Source: 630D-37 sp037478835
GTDB lineage: Bacteria > Chloroflexota > Anaerolineae > Anaerolineales > Villigracilaceae
Assembly (NCBI GenBank): GCA_037478835.1
Contig: JBBFLV010000002.1
Span: 364,555-428,554 of the forward strand
Length of the DNA stretch: 64,000 bases
Direction of reading: 5' to 3'
The notes under the pieces were generated by a model that saw only the letters and a program-made list of their open reading frames with translations, was not told where the DNA came from and did not search any database. This document shows, in pieces, positions 47,001-56,900 of this stretch. Each line of letters opens with the position of its first letter. The first letter of the stretch is position 1. A program made the translations under genes and the position numbers.

Positions 47001-50000
47001 CTGGTCGAATGTGCAAAAGCAGGATGCCAACGGCGTGATCTATTGGGAATCTTCGGTGCAGAGCATTTTGCGGGCCTCCACGGTAGTCACTACGGATGCC
47101 GAAGGGAAAGCCACCGCCCAGCTGACCCCGCCGACCGCCGGGGAATACAAGATCGTGGTCAGCGCGACGGATGACAAGGGACGCACGGCGCGCGCTTCGA
47201 CGTATCTCTGGGTGATCGGCGCGGAGATGAACCTGCAGCGCACCGCCGATGATACGCTCAAAGTGATCGCCGATCAAAGCGCCTACAACCCCGGCGAGAA
47301 AGCACAGGTCCTGATCGTTTCGCCTTTCCAGGAGGAGACTACGGCCCTCTTGACGCTCGAACGCGGCCGCATTCACGAAAAGAGGCTGATCACGCTCCAG
47401 AGCGGTAGCAACCTGGTGGAGCTCCCCATCACCGCCGAGCTGGCGCCGGTGATGTACGTCTCCGTTTTGACCGTTCGGCCGGCAGAGGGCAGCGCTCCCC
47501 CGCGCTACGCCATGGGGTTGGCGCAGCTCAACGTGGCGCCGGCGCTGCAGCAAATCTTCGTGGAGATCGAAAGCGATCGCAAAGTAGCTCGGCCGCGCGA
47601 TCGCGTCACCTTTACCCTCCGCACCCGTGACGTGAACGGGAAGCCGGTGCGGGCCGATCTTTCGTTGGCGCTGGTGGATAAGGCCGTTTTGGCGCTGGCC
47701 GAGCCGAACAGCCCGCCCTTGATCCAGGCCTTCTATCCGCAGCGCGGCCTGAACGTGCTCACCACCATCACCGTCCCGTTGGATGCCGAGCTGCTGAATA
47801 TGGGCTTGCGAGAAGGAATGATCGGCGAAGGCGGGCGCGGAGGCAGTGGCGGCGGCGAAAAGGGGAGCGATCAATTCGGGATTCTGACCATCCGCGGTGA
47901 ATTCAAGGATACCGCCTTTTGGCAGGGGCAAGTGCTGACCGACGAGAACGGCCAAGCGCAGGTGACGGTCACCCTGCCGGATAACCTGACCACCTGGCAG
48001 CTGACCGCCCGCGCCGTCACCGAGGATACGCGCCTGGGCGAAGCGACCTTTGAGCTGCTCAGCAATCTTCCCCTGCAGATCGATTTGCAAACGCCGCGCT
48101 TCTTCGTCGCCGGGGATCAGGTGACCCTGGGAGCGACGATCCACAACAACACGGATACCGACCTGGAGGTTGTTGCCTTGTTAGAAGCTCAGGGCTTTGT
48201 GCTCCAGGATGTGGCCGAACAAGCGCTCAAGGTGCCGGCCGGTGCGCAGGCCTTTGTCACCTGGCGCGGCCGCGTGGCGGAAGGCGCTACTCGCGTCGAC
48301 CTGATCGGAAAAGTGCGCGGGGGCGGCTATGAGGATGCCACCCGTCCGACCTTCGCCAGCCTGCCGGGGCAGGGGCTTCCGGTTCTGCGCTATCTGGCGC
48401 GGGAAACGATCGGCAGCGCCGGCGCGCTCATGGGCGAAGGGAGCATCACCGAGACGGTGGTGCTTCCACCGCAGGTGAGCGCCGCCGAAAGCAAGTTGAC
48501 CCTGGAGCTTTCTCCCTCCCTGGCCGCCACGGCGATCGGCGATCTGCAGGTGCTGCGGGATTACCCTTACCTGTGCAGTGAGCAAACCGTCTCGCGCTTC
48601 CTGCCGAACTTGCTGATCCGCCGTCTCTGGCGCCAAAGCGGGCAGGAAGATCGTTTGCCGGAGATCGAGCTCGAGGTCCTGGCCTCGCTGCAGCGCCTGG
48701 TGCGCACCCAAAACGGGGATGGCGGCTGGAGCCTGTGGCCGGGCGGTGAAAGTGAGCTGCGCACCACGGCCTACGTCGTTTGGGGATTGAGCGAGGCTAA
48801 GGCGGAGGGATATAGCGTCCCCGAAGGGACGTTGCGCCGTGGCCTGGAGTACCTGCGCCGCACCCTTCGGCCGGTCGGTGTCGAGACGCCGCTCTGGCAG
48901 AAGAACGAGGCCGCTTTCGTCGTCTTTGTGCTGGCGCAGCAGGATCAAGCCCCGGCGAGTGTGCTCAATTCGCTCTATAAGCAGCGCGATGCACTCAGCC
49001 TATATGCGCGCGCCTTTTTGCTGGAGGCTTTCCTGACCGATGCTCCGAACGAGACGTATACCACTTCGTTGCTTTCTTCCTTGAGCAGCGCCGCCGTGCA
49101 ATCCGCGGCCGGCGTGCATTGGCAGGAACAAGAGGACGACCCGTGGAACTGGAACACCGATCTGCGCAGCACGGCCATCATCCTGCACGCCCTGATGCAG
49201 GCCGATCCGAATCATCCGCTGCTGCCCGGCGGCATTCGCTGGCTGATGAGCCAACGGCGACCGGAGGGGTGGTACTCCACCCAGGAGATGACCTGGTCGC
49301 TGCTGACGCTGGCGCGCTGGCTGGAGATTTCCGGCGAGCTGCAGGGGAACTATCAGTTCGGCCTGGGTTGGAACGGCCAAATGCTGGAAACGCGTCGGGT
49401 CACCCCGCAGAATGTCTTTGAAAAGTGGATACGCGCCTTCCAGGGCGAAGAATTGCTCCCCGAGCGCAACGTGTTTTCCGTGCTGCGCAGCGCCGGCCCC
49501 GGCACGTTGTTCTACACCGCTTACGTCGAATATGCGCTGGCGGCCGAGCAGGTCACCGCCCAGGATCACGGTATCTTGGTCGAGCGTGCCTACTTCCGCC
49601 TGCCGAACCTGAAGAAGCCGGTCACCGAAGTGGCGCGCGGCGATTTGGTGCAGGTGCGCTTGACCCTCGTCGTGCCGCAGGATCGCTTCTACGTGGTGCT
49701 GGAGGATCCGCTGCCGGCCGGGTTGGAAGCGATCGATGCCACGCTCTTGACCGCCGTTCAGGTGCCGGAGCGCTTTGAGAGCCGGGATTACGAGCAGAGC
49801 GGCTGGGGAGGCTGGTATTTCAATTACCGTCAAATCTACGATGATCGCGTCCTCTTCAGTGCCGATTACCTGCCGGCAGGCACCTACGTGCTCACCTACC
49901 TGGCGCGTGCCGGGTTGAGCGGCACCTTCCACGTCCTGCCGGCTCAGGCGCATGAGTTCTACTTCCCGGATGTGAGCGGTCGGAGCGCCGGCTTGCTCTT

Positions 50001-50013
50001 TACGGTGCGGTGA
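44062..50013 (+). CDS. Bacterial alpha-2-macroglobulin lipoprotein with thioester
   Basis: A 1983-residue envelope protein. Lipoprotein signal MKSYFLLFVLLFLLVACG, Cys17 lipidated; then Ig-like (Big_5-type) domains, a string of macroglobulin domains (ERPIYRPGQEVYFKG opens MG2-3), a Gly-rich bait-like region near 1253-1270, the A2M core (DNLTTWQLTARAVTEDTRLG), and the thioester CSEQ with Cys1505 in YPYLCSEQTVSRFLP, followed by the alpha-alpha barrel and a C-terminal receptor-binding-like domain. The protein is thought to trap foreign proteases, guarding the envelope with PBP1C. ATG 44062 is taken for its signal peptide and GAGGAG site. Confidence 0.93.
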   Translation: MKSYFLLFVLLFLLVACGPARLPIEASPTAQSTPTSVPFLLPTPSDRPQIIRQNPLPQERLSTLPTLGLVFDRAMDRVSVEKAWKFAGEDGKPISGRFSWQDDRTVQFQPVAPLSPGRTYTLTLGVQARDVQGIPLAEEWRAVYHTTEALQVGQVFPANGVTDADPTTALTIVFNKPVVPLSPEENPQALPTPVQFDPPIPGEGRWVSTSVYIFQPAEPLIGGQTYRGVIPAGLQEPLGTQLEEDFVWEFRVRPLRVLEVSFPNSLYYDTDTEERVRLDGQIVLLFDHPIERATLQQAVRITDPENRSIPFRAKWNETSDQVTLIPLTRYRPDTRYTLRISTDLRAQDGSRMEGEEQISFRTLPAPSVIRFFPPEEETFYMPQVVLEFSTLMHKDSVLSRLRITPRPPSLKTYLDDWNRALILEGLEPGVTYEIRLLPGARDIYGNAITKEYTFIRKNGYYQPFAFFQTYQVTQPLIFRQASKQEIYLDYANLDTLEFRLYSLTPAEFRRLTDWSIWPTDWRTSKSPLRTWKLSVDPSPERVRRIAISLEEQEKLPPGLYFLGVRSPAIKTAESFASAALLIVSDDILMLKAAPGEALAWLLNAADGRPVEGVKVSFYDQEFRSIGEATTDAQGLAHWRSEKNDRAQYAVAEGKGHLAMISQNWSWLYPERFGFYSAYQAETRRPVAVIYTERPIYRPGQEVYFKGIVRIEDDLRYLLPTTFSKVTVILSNEEGALCRQVLTLSPQGTFSGSCTLSEDAPVGNYTIQVHVGDMEEKAKDGSAIGYVYFRVAAYVKPRFQVSLKAEPQRLVSGETASFRLNAAYYAGGKLSQAPLEWFIEASPASYTPPQTYDTYSFYFWEDSPRCAYGYPCRPAVPPLYRQGSGQTDEEGNFEHQETFLLPQNVAALNYTFNVNVKDVGGNVVGSYATVTVFGSSLFPGVRTPSYLGEIGKPIPIELVALNLEGAPAPDRQLTVALYEQRWSNVQKQDANGVIYWESSVQSILRASTVVTTDAEGKATAQLTPPTAGEYKIVVSATDDKGRTARASTYLWVIGAEMNLQRTADDTLKVIADQSAYNPGEKAQVLIVSPFQEETTALLTLERGRIHEKRLITLQSGSNLVELPITAELAPVMYVSVLTVRPAEGSAPPRYAMGLAQLNVAPALQQIFVEIESDRKVARPRDRVTFTLRTRDVNGKPVRADLSLALVDKAVLALAEPNSPPLIQAFYPQRGLNVLTTITVPLDAELLNMGLREGMIGEGGRGGSGGGEKGSDQFGILTIRGEFKDTAFWQGQVLTDENGQAQVTVTLPDNLTTWQLTARAVTEDTRLGEATFELLSNLPLQIDLQTPRFFVAGDQVTLGATIHNNTDTDLEVVALLEAQGFVLQDVAEQALKVPAGAQAFVTWRGRVAEGATRVDLIGKVRGGGYEDATRPTFASLPGQGLPVLRYLARETIGSAGALMGEGSITETVVLPPQVSAAESKLTLELSPSLAATAIGDLQVLRDYPYLCSEQTVSRFLPNLLIRRLWRQSGQEDRLPEIELEVLASLQRLVRTQNGDGGWSLWPGGESELRTTAYVVWGLSEAKAEGYSVPEGTLRRGLEYLRRTLRPVGVETPLWQKNEAAFVVFVLAQQDQAPASVLNSLYKQRDALSLYARAFLLEAFLTDAPNETYTTSLLSSLSSAAVQSAAGVHWQEQEDDPWNWNTDLRSTAIILHALMQADPNHPLLPGGIRWLMSQRRPEGWYSTQEMTWSLLTLARWLEISGELQGNYQFGLGWNGQMLETRRVTPQNVFEKWIRAFQGEELLPERNVFSVLRSAGPGTLFYTAYVEYALAAEQVTAQDHGILVERAYFRLPNLKKPVTEVARGDLVQVRLTLVVPQDRFYVVLEDPLPAGLEAIDATLLTAVQVPERFESRDYEQSGWGGWYFNYRQIYDDRVLFSADYLPAGTYVLTYLARAGLSGTFHVLPAQAHEFYFPDVSGRSAGLLFTVR

Positions 50014-50567
50014 TCTACGAGTTTACGCTGCGCGAATGGGCGGGAAGCCTGGGCTTGCTCCTGCTCCTGCTGTGGCGGTTTGCCCGTCAGGGGCGCTCGC
50101 CGCGTTTTCTGCTGCTCTTCGGCGCCTTTTGGCTTTACCTGACCCTGCTGATCAGCCTGGTATTCTTCCCCATGCCGCGCGAGAGGATGCCCTGGGAGCG
50201 CAATCTTGCCCGCCTGGTTCGGCAGATTGAATGGGTGCCTTTCCATTACCTGTTCGAGGCGCGCATTTCCCCGGCCGCCATCCGCGCCGAAATCTTGGGC
50301 AACATCGAAGCGACGATCCCCTTCGGCGTGTTCCTGCCCCTGCTCTGGCCCTCCACCCGGCGCTTTCTGCCCTGGTGGAGCTGGCTGCCGGGCGCCGGGA
50401 TCGAAGCGGGACAATTTCTGTTCGGCACGTTATGGACGCCCTATCGCACCGTAGACGTTAGCGACGTGCTCCTGAATGCTGTGGGGGTAGCGCTTGGATA
50501 CGGGCTGCTGCGGCTGGGCGAACGGGCATGGGATCGCTACAGGCGCCGTGCTCGTTCGGAATGCTGA
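50010..50567 (+). CDS. VanZ-like membrane protein
   Basis: A 185-residue protein with about five hydrophobic segments and VanZ signatures: WVPFHYLFEA, a GNIEATIPFGVFLPLLWP segment matching N-x-x-x-F-x-P-x-G, and RTVDVSDVLLNAVGVALGYGL near the C-terminus. Family members influence glycopeptide resistance in some cases, but most have no known role. The GTG start overlaps the macroglobulin stop (GTGA), so the two are coupled. Confidence 0.85.
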   Translation: MIYEFTLREWAGSLGLLLLLLWRFARQGRSPRFLLLFGAFWLYLTLLISLVFFPMPRERMPWERNLARLVRQIEWVPFHYLFEARISPAAIRAEILGNIEATIPFGVFLPLLWPSTRRFLPWWSWLPGAGIEAGQFLFGTLWTPYRTVDVSDVLLNAVGVALGYGLLRLGERAWDRYRRRARSEC

Positions 50568-50901
50568 ATCGCCGTGCCCTGCGATACAACTGTAGCGCAA
50601 ATGCTTTTGCGTTTGCGTGCTTTTATTTGCGCGCTTGCGAGCGGCGCAGTGGGGGCGAAAACCCCCGGAACCTCTCGCAAATTTTGACCCCCATATATGG
50701 CCGCATATCGCTTTTTCCCCGCTTTTCTGCCATATCTATTTTGCGCGTTCGGCGCAAGGGCGCGCCGCTCGCAGGGTGGTAGGAAATACGGTAAAGAAGG
50801 CGTTGATTCGGGACGACCGAAGCAAAAACACGATACCGGTGGGAAGAACTTCGGCCAAAACCTTGACAGCAGGGCTACGCCGTGGTAGGATTTGCGACGC
50901 C
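50568..50901 (+). promoter_or_regulatory. CRISPR leader with promoter
   Basis: A 334-bp gene-free leader. A near-consensus promoter directly precedes the first repeat: TTGACA (50863-50868), 17 bases, TAGGAT (50886-50891), giving transcription start near 50898, a few bases before repeat 1. CCATATATGG (50691-50700) is a perfect 10-bp palindrome, followed by two more CATAT elements, candidates for integration-factor binding. Confidence 0.8.
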
Positions 50902-53900
50902 GTTTGAAGGCCTATTTTCCCGACTAAGGGATTGAAACGCGGCAGCGCTGATGGCCCAGGAGGCCGAGGATGCGTTTGAAGGCCTATTTTCCCGACTAAG
51001 GGATTGAAACATTCCACCCCCCACGCCTGCTGCCACCACCCCACCCGTTTGAAGGCCTATTTTCCCGACTAAGGGATTGAAACTATTGCCTGGCTTACCG
51101 ATGCCGAGGTCGCAGAACTGGTTTGAAGGCCTATTTTCCCGACTAAGGGATTGAAACAGCAACAGTGAACAATTACAGAAATGCACCCCGAAGTTTGAAG
51201 GCCTATTTTCCCGACTAAGGGATTGAAACCGAGGGGTGGCTCCGGGAGAGCGGGCGCCGGGGCAAGTTTGAAGGCCTATTTTCCCGACTAAGGGATTGAA
51301 ACGGGTTCATGGAGATTTAGGAGGAGAGATGCTTTTCATGTTTGAAGGCCTATTTTCCCGACTAAGGGATTGAAACGGCATTATGCGGATCAGGCCTCAG
51401 CGTCGTCATCCTGTTTGAAGGCCTATTTTCCCGACTAAGGGATTGAAACATTATGGCTCCAACTTGCCCGTTCGGGATGGAAGTGTTTGAAGGCCTATTT
51501 TCCCGACTAAGGGATTGAAACATTGCGGAGGCAGCGGCGCGGGTGATACTGCGGGGTTTGAAGGCCTATTTTCCCGACTAAGGGATTGAAACTGCCATTT
51601 AAATCAATCTTTGCGCCAACTGCTGGAGTTTGAAGGCCTATTTTCCCGACTAAGGGATTGAAACTTCTTAAATGCCCCAGGATGGATCACATCCCCCCCA
51701 GTTTGAAGGCCTATTTTCCCGACTAAGGGATTGAAACCGGGATTCCGCTATGCGGTGCTGTTGAGCGGGCGAGTTTGAAGGCCTATTTTCCCGACTAAGG
51801 GATTGAAACGCTCCGGATTGCATTTGGCGAATGCGCGCTGCGCGTTTGAAGGCCTATTTTCCCGACTAAGGGATTGAAACCTGATTCTTGACAATGGGCT
51901 GGCGGATGATGACGGTTTGAAGGCCTATTTTCCCGACTAAGGGATTGAAACTTTTTCGCCTGGCCCCACAACGGCACCGGCACGTGGTTTGAAGGCCTAT
52001 TTTCCCGACTAAGGGATTGAAACGAGGGTGGCGCCGATGAGGCAAGGCGGATCAGCGAGTTTGAAGGCCTATTTTCCCGACTAAGGGATTGAAACTCTGA
52101 TAGTCATGCCGACTATTTTGCGAGCGGCAAGTTTGAAGGCCTATTTTCCCGACTAAGGGATTGAAACTGACCAACGCCTTCTCGACCATGTCATCGGTCA
52201 CGTGTTTGAAGGCCTATTTTCCCGACTAAGGGATTGAAACTCTGAGCCTCTTCCTCGGCGCGCTCAGCATCCAGGTTTGAAGGCCTATTTTCCCGACTAA
52301 GGGATTGAAACTTATCAGCACCATGCGCACTGGAGCAGTCAAGTGGCGTTTGAAGGCCTATTTTCCCGACTAAGGGATTGAAACTACATGGAGGAAACCA
52401 CGTTTACCAACAACACTGCGTTTGAAGGCCTATTTTCCCGACTAAGGGATTGAAACNNNNNNNNNNNNNNNNNNNNNNNNNNNNNNNNNNNNNNNNNNNN
52501 NNNNNNNNNNNNNNNNNNNNNNNNNNNNNNNNNNNNNNNNNNNNNNNNNNNNNNNNGTTTGAAGGCCTATTTTCCCGACTAAGGGATTGAAACGATAATA
52601 TCGCGGCGACGGTGCCATGGCTGGCGCCGTTTGAAGGCCTATTTTCCCGACTAAGGGATTGAAACTTTTTCGCCTGGATGCGTTCCCACAACGGCACCGG
52701 CAGTTTGAAGGCCTATTTTCCCGACTAAGGGATTGAAACCAGCAGCTGATCCTCCTCAGCCAGCGCCAGCATCGTGTTTGAAGGCCTATTTTCCCGACTA
52801 AGGGATTGAAACAACACCACCTGACGACTGACAACTGATAACAGATCGTGTTTGAAGGCCTATTTTCCCGACTAAGGGATTGAAACTGCTGATTGGTGTG
52901 GTGTTGGGGGTGCTGTACCAGTGTTTGAAGGCCTATTTTCCCGACTAAGGGATTGAAACTGCTGGTGGGTATGTATCACTACCTGGATTGGACAAGTTTG
53001 AAGGCCTATTTTCCCGACTAAGGGATTGAAACTCCGCTTGCCATCATGACCTTTGTGGCCGCACAGGTTTGAAGGCCTATTTTCCCGACTAAGGGATTGA
53101 AACTGGGTTTGGCCGCTTTGTGGTCTGGGCGGCCATGGTTTGAAGGCCTATTTTCCCGACTAAGGGATTGAAACCTGATGGCTGATAACCCCAGCCCCTC
53201 CACCGCCAGGTTTGAAGGCCTATTTTCCCGACTAAGGGATTGAAACCAAAGCCGGCGGGGGATGAGTACGCTGCATCCGGCATGGTTTGAAGGCCTATTT
53301 TCCCGACTAAGGGATTGAAACTTATCTCCAGAAGAAACTGTCCCGGCAGGCATCCGCCATGTTTGAAGGCCTATTTTCCCGACTAAGGGATTGAAACCAA
53401 ATTCTGGAACATTCCCACAAGCCGGGAGAGTTGTTTGAAGGCCTATTTTCCCGACTAAGGGATTGAAACGCTCGGCATCCCACTCCAGATCAATCTCCGC
53501 CACGCGTTTGAAGGCCTATTTTCCCGACTAAGGGATTGAAACGGGAGTGGCGGTGGGCGGCTGGCGCTGCGTCCGACGTTTGAAGGCCTATTTTCCCGAC
53601 TAAGGGATTGAAACAGCCAGAGCGATTTTTGCCTTCTTTTCATCTTAGTTTGAAGGCCTATTTTCCCGACTAAGGGATTGAAACTCCACAGATCCATGCA
53701 TGCGAGAATCACATCGATCCGTTTGAAGGCCTATTTTCCCGACTAAGGGATTGAAACATGATCATGGACAATGGGCTGGCAGATGATGATGGTTTGAAGG
53801 CCTATTTTCCCGACTAAGGGATTGAAACCGCTTGTCCCGCCGGGTGGTAGCAGGACTGCGCTTCTGTTTGAAGGCCTATTTTCCCGACTAAGGGATTGAA

Positions 53901-56900
53901 ACTACCTGGTGAGCCTGGCAAATGAGTTCATTCCGCGGGTTTGAAGGCCTATTTTCCCGACTAAGGGATTGAAACTATCCCGAAATTGAGCCTTCCGGAG
54001 AGGATTGATTTGGTTTGAAGGCCTATTTTCCCGACTAAGGGATTGAAACCGCGAGCGGGCGACCGGGCGGATGGCTGCCGATTTGTTTGAAGGCCTATTT
54101 TCCCGACTAAGGGATTGAAACAAGCGCTGGTATGTGGAGATTTTGCGGATGACCTGGGAGTTTGAAGGCCTATTTTCCCGACTAAGGGATTGAAACTGGG
54201 AGAAAATTGGGTGGCCGAAAGACCACCCTATATCTGGTTTGAAGGCCTATTTTCCCGACTAAGGGATTGAAACACAACTGCCGCTGCGGATGAACCCCAC
54301 AATTTCATGTTTGAAGGCCTATTTTCCCGACTAAGGGATTGAAACGCCACCCGAAACGCCAGCCGCGTCCGCATCTGCTCCGTTTGAAGGCCTATTTTCC
54401 CGACTAAGGGATTGAAACTTCCCCAAAAAAACCAGGGAAAAATTTGTTTTTTGCGTTTGAAGGCCTATTTTCCCGACTAAGGGATTGAAACAAGCGAGAT
54501 GAAGTATTTCTTCATGACGGAGGTGATGAGTTTGAAGGCCTATTTTCCCGACTAAGGGATTGAAACTCAAAAATCCCGCCGAAGAACTCTCGGAGCCCCA
54601 CGGTTTGAAGGCCTATTTTCCCGACTAAGGGATTGAAACTTCCCATCTCGTAGGCCTCGCACAAAGCCTCAAGGTTTGAAGGCCTATTTTCCCGACTAAG
54701 GGATTGAAACATTGTCTCCTTCGTCGGTGATCGTGTGGTTGTTTTGGCGTTTGAAGGCCTATTTTCCCGACTAAGGGATTGAAACTCCTTTGTCCGATTT
54801 ACACGTTGACTCGAAAAGCGTTTGAAGGCCTATTTTCCCGACTAAGGGATTGAAACTGGCCGGAGGACGTCTTCTAGTCTACCGCAGATTTGGGTTTGAA
54901 GGCCTATTTTCCCGACTAAGGGATTGAAACTTGCGACAGGCGGGCAAATTCCTCAGGGCGAGTAAGTTTGAAGGCCTATTTTCCCGACTAAGGGATTGAA
55001 ACTGAGGCAATGGAGGCGGTGCGCAAGCAAAACGCCGGTTTGAAGGCCTATTTTCCCGACTAAGGGATTGAAACCGGCGTCATCGCCCGCCCTGGCCAGC
55101 GCAGCCCCGTTTGAAGGCCTATTTTCCCGACTAAGGGATTGAAACACTCAACCGCCGTGCGCGCTCCGATATTCCCCCTGTTGTTTGAAGGCCTATTTTC
55201 CCGACTAAGGGATTGAAACACGCTTCGCGTCCCGATCGTGCCCGTCCCCGGCGGCACAGTTTGAAGGCCTATTTTCCCGACTAAGGGATTGAAACGAGAT
55301 CAGAAAAAAGATTGATTGTGCTGGGAACCGGGTTTGAAGGCCTATTTTCCCGACTAAGGGATTGAAACGCAAACGAAGCCAAAACACAGTCTGGGAAAGC
55401 CTCCCGAGTTTGAAGGCCTATTTTCCCGACTAAGGGATTGAAACAACCACGTGGGTTCGCCCGCATGTGAAAGACATGTTTGAAGGCCTATTTTCCCGAC
55501 TAAGGGATTGAAACATATTCACCTCCTTCTCCCGAAACACACGGGTTGAGTTTGAAGGCCTATTTTCCCGACTAAGGGATTGAAACCATTGCCTTCAACG
55601 TATCCAAAAGTTTACCGCTAAGTTTGAAGGCCTATTTTCCCGACTAAGGGATTGAAACATGATTTCGAGAATGTCATCCTGCGTTGGGATTCAGAGTTTG
55701 AAGGCCTATTTTCCCGACTAAGGGATTGAAACCTGGTGGAATCATGGCCAAAGCATGCTCCTGTTCGTGTTTGAAGGCCTATTTTCCCGACTAAGGGATT
55801 GAAACCAGAGAGACTAGGAGGCTTTCGGCAACGGGATTGTAAGTTTGAAGGCCTATTTTCCCGACTAAGGGATTGAAACATATGACGGAAGTTACCGGCC
55901 TTTGTGTTTCTCCAGTTTGAAGGCCTATTTTCCCGACTAAGGGATTGAAACCGACGATGCCCTGCATCCCCCTGTGTCCCCCTGTGGGTTTGAAGGCCTA
56001 TTTTCCCGACTAAGGGATTGAAACTCAGCAACAATCTCATACGTGTAGAGCACATAGTTTGAAGGCCTATTTTCCCGACTAAGGGATTGAAACATATGCC
56101 ACCTCCCAGCCAGGCGTCAATAGATCAAGCGTTTGAAGGCCTATTTTCCCGACTAAGGGATTGAAACTGTGGATGCTCGCTACCAGGTCCCGGCGCACAT
56201 TGCGGTTTGAAGGCCTATTTTCCCGACTAAGGGATTGAAACCGTAAATTTGGCAGGCCTTTTCAAAATCGCCTTCTTTCGTTTGAAGGCCTATTTTCCCG
56301 ACTAAGGGATTGAAACTGCGTTATGGGGGCCGGCGGAACATCTCCCCTCTCAAAGTTTGAAGGCCTATTTTCCCGACTAAGGGATTGAAACGTAAGGCCC
56401 TCCTTCCTCTCCATAATTTTCCGACAAGCGTTTGAAGGCCTATTTTCCCGACTAAGGGATTGAAACTGCGCACCCGCACGCTTTCCAGTGTCAGGAAGGA
56501 TTGTTTGAAGGCCTATTTTCCCGACTAAGGGATTGAAACTTGCCCGGTCATCCTCTTCGATTTGCGTCAAAAGAGTTTGAAGGCCTATTTTCCCGACTAA
56601 GGGATTGAAACTGAATTGAAGCGGAGCAACCGCTTATACTCGTAGTGTTTGAAGGCCTATTTTCCCGACTAAGGGATTGAAACACTCAGTGTTGGTGATT
56701 GACAGCCTGAGCCATGCGTGGGTTTGAAGGCCTATTTTCCCGACTAAGGGATTGAAACGCTTACATGCTTCTGCCTTATCAGGATTACTTGACCGTGTTT
56801 GAAGGCCTATTTTCCCGACTAAGGGATTGAAACTCATCGCCGTCTTGCCATGACGTGGCGGCATCATGAGTTTGAAGGCCTATTTTCCCGACTAAGGGAT

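Noticed and set aside
46945..48144. Long minus-strand frame inside the macroglobulin gene
   Set aside because: Antisense shadow of a long GC-rich coding region.
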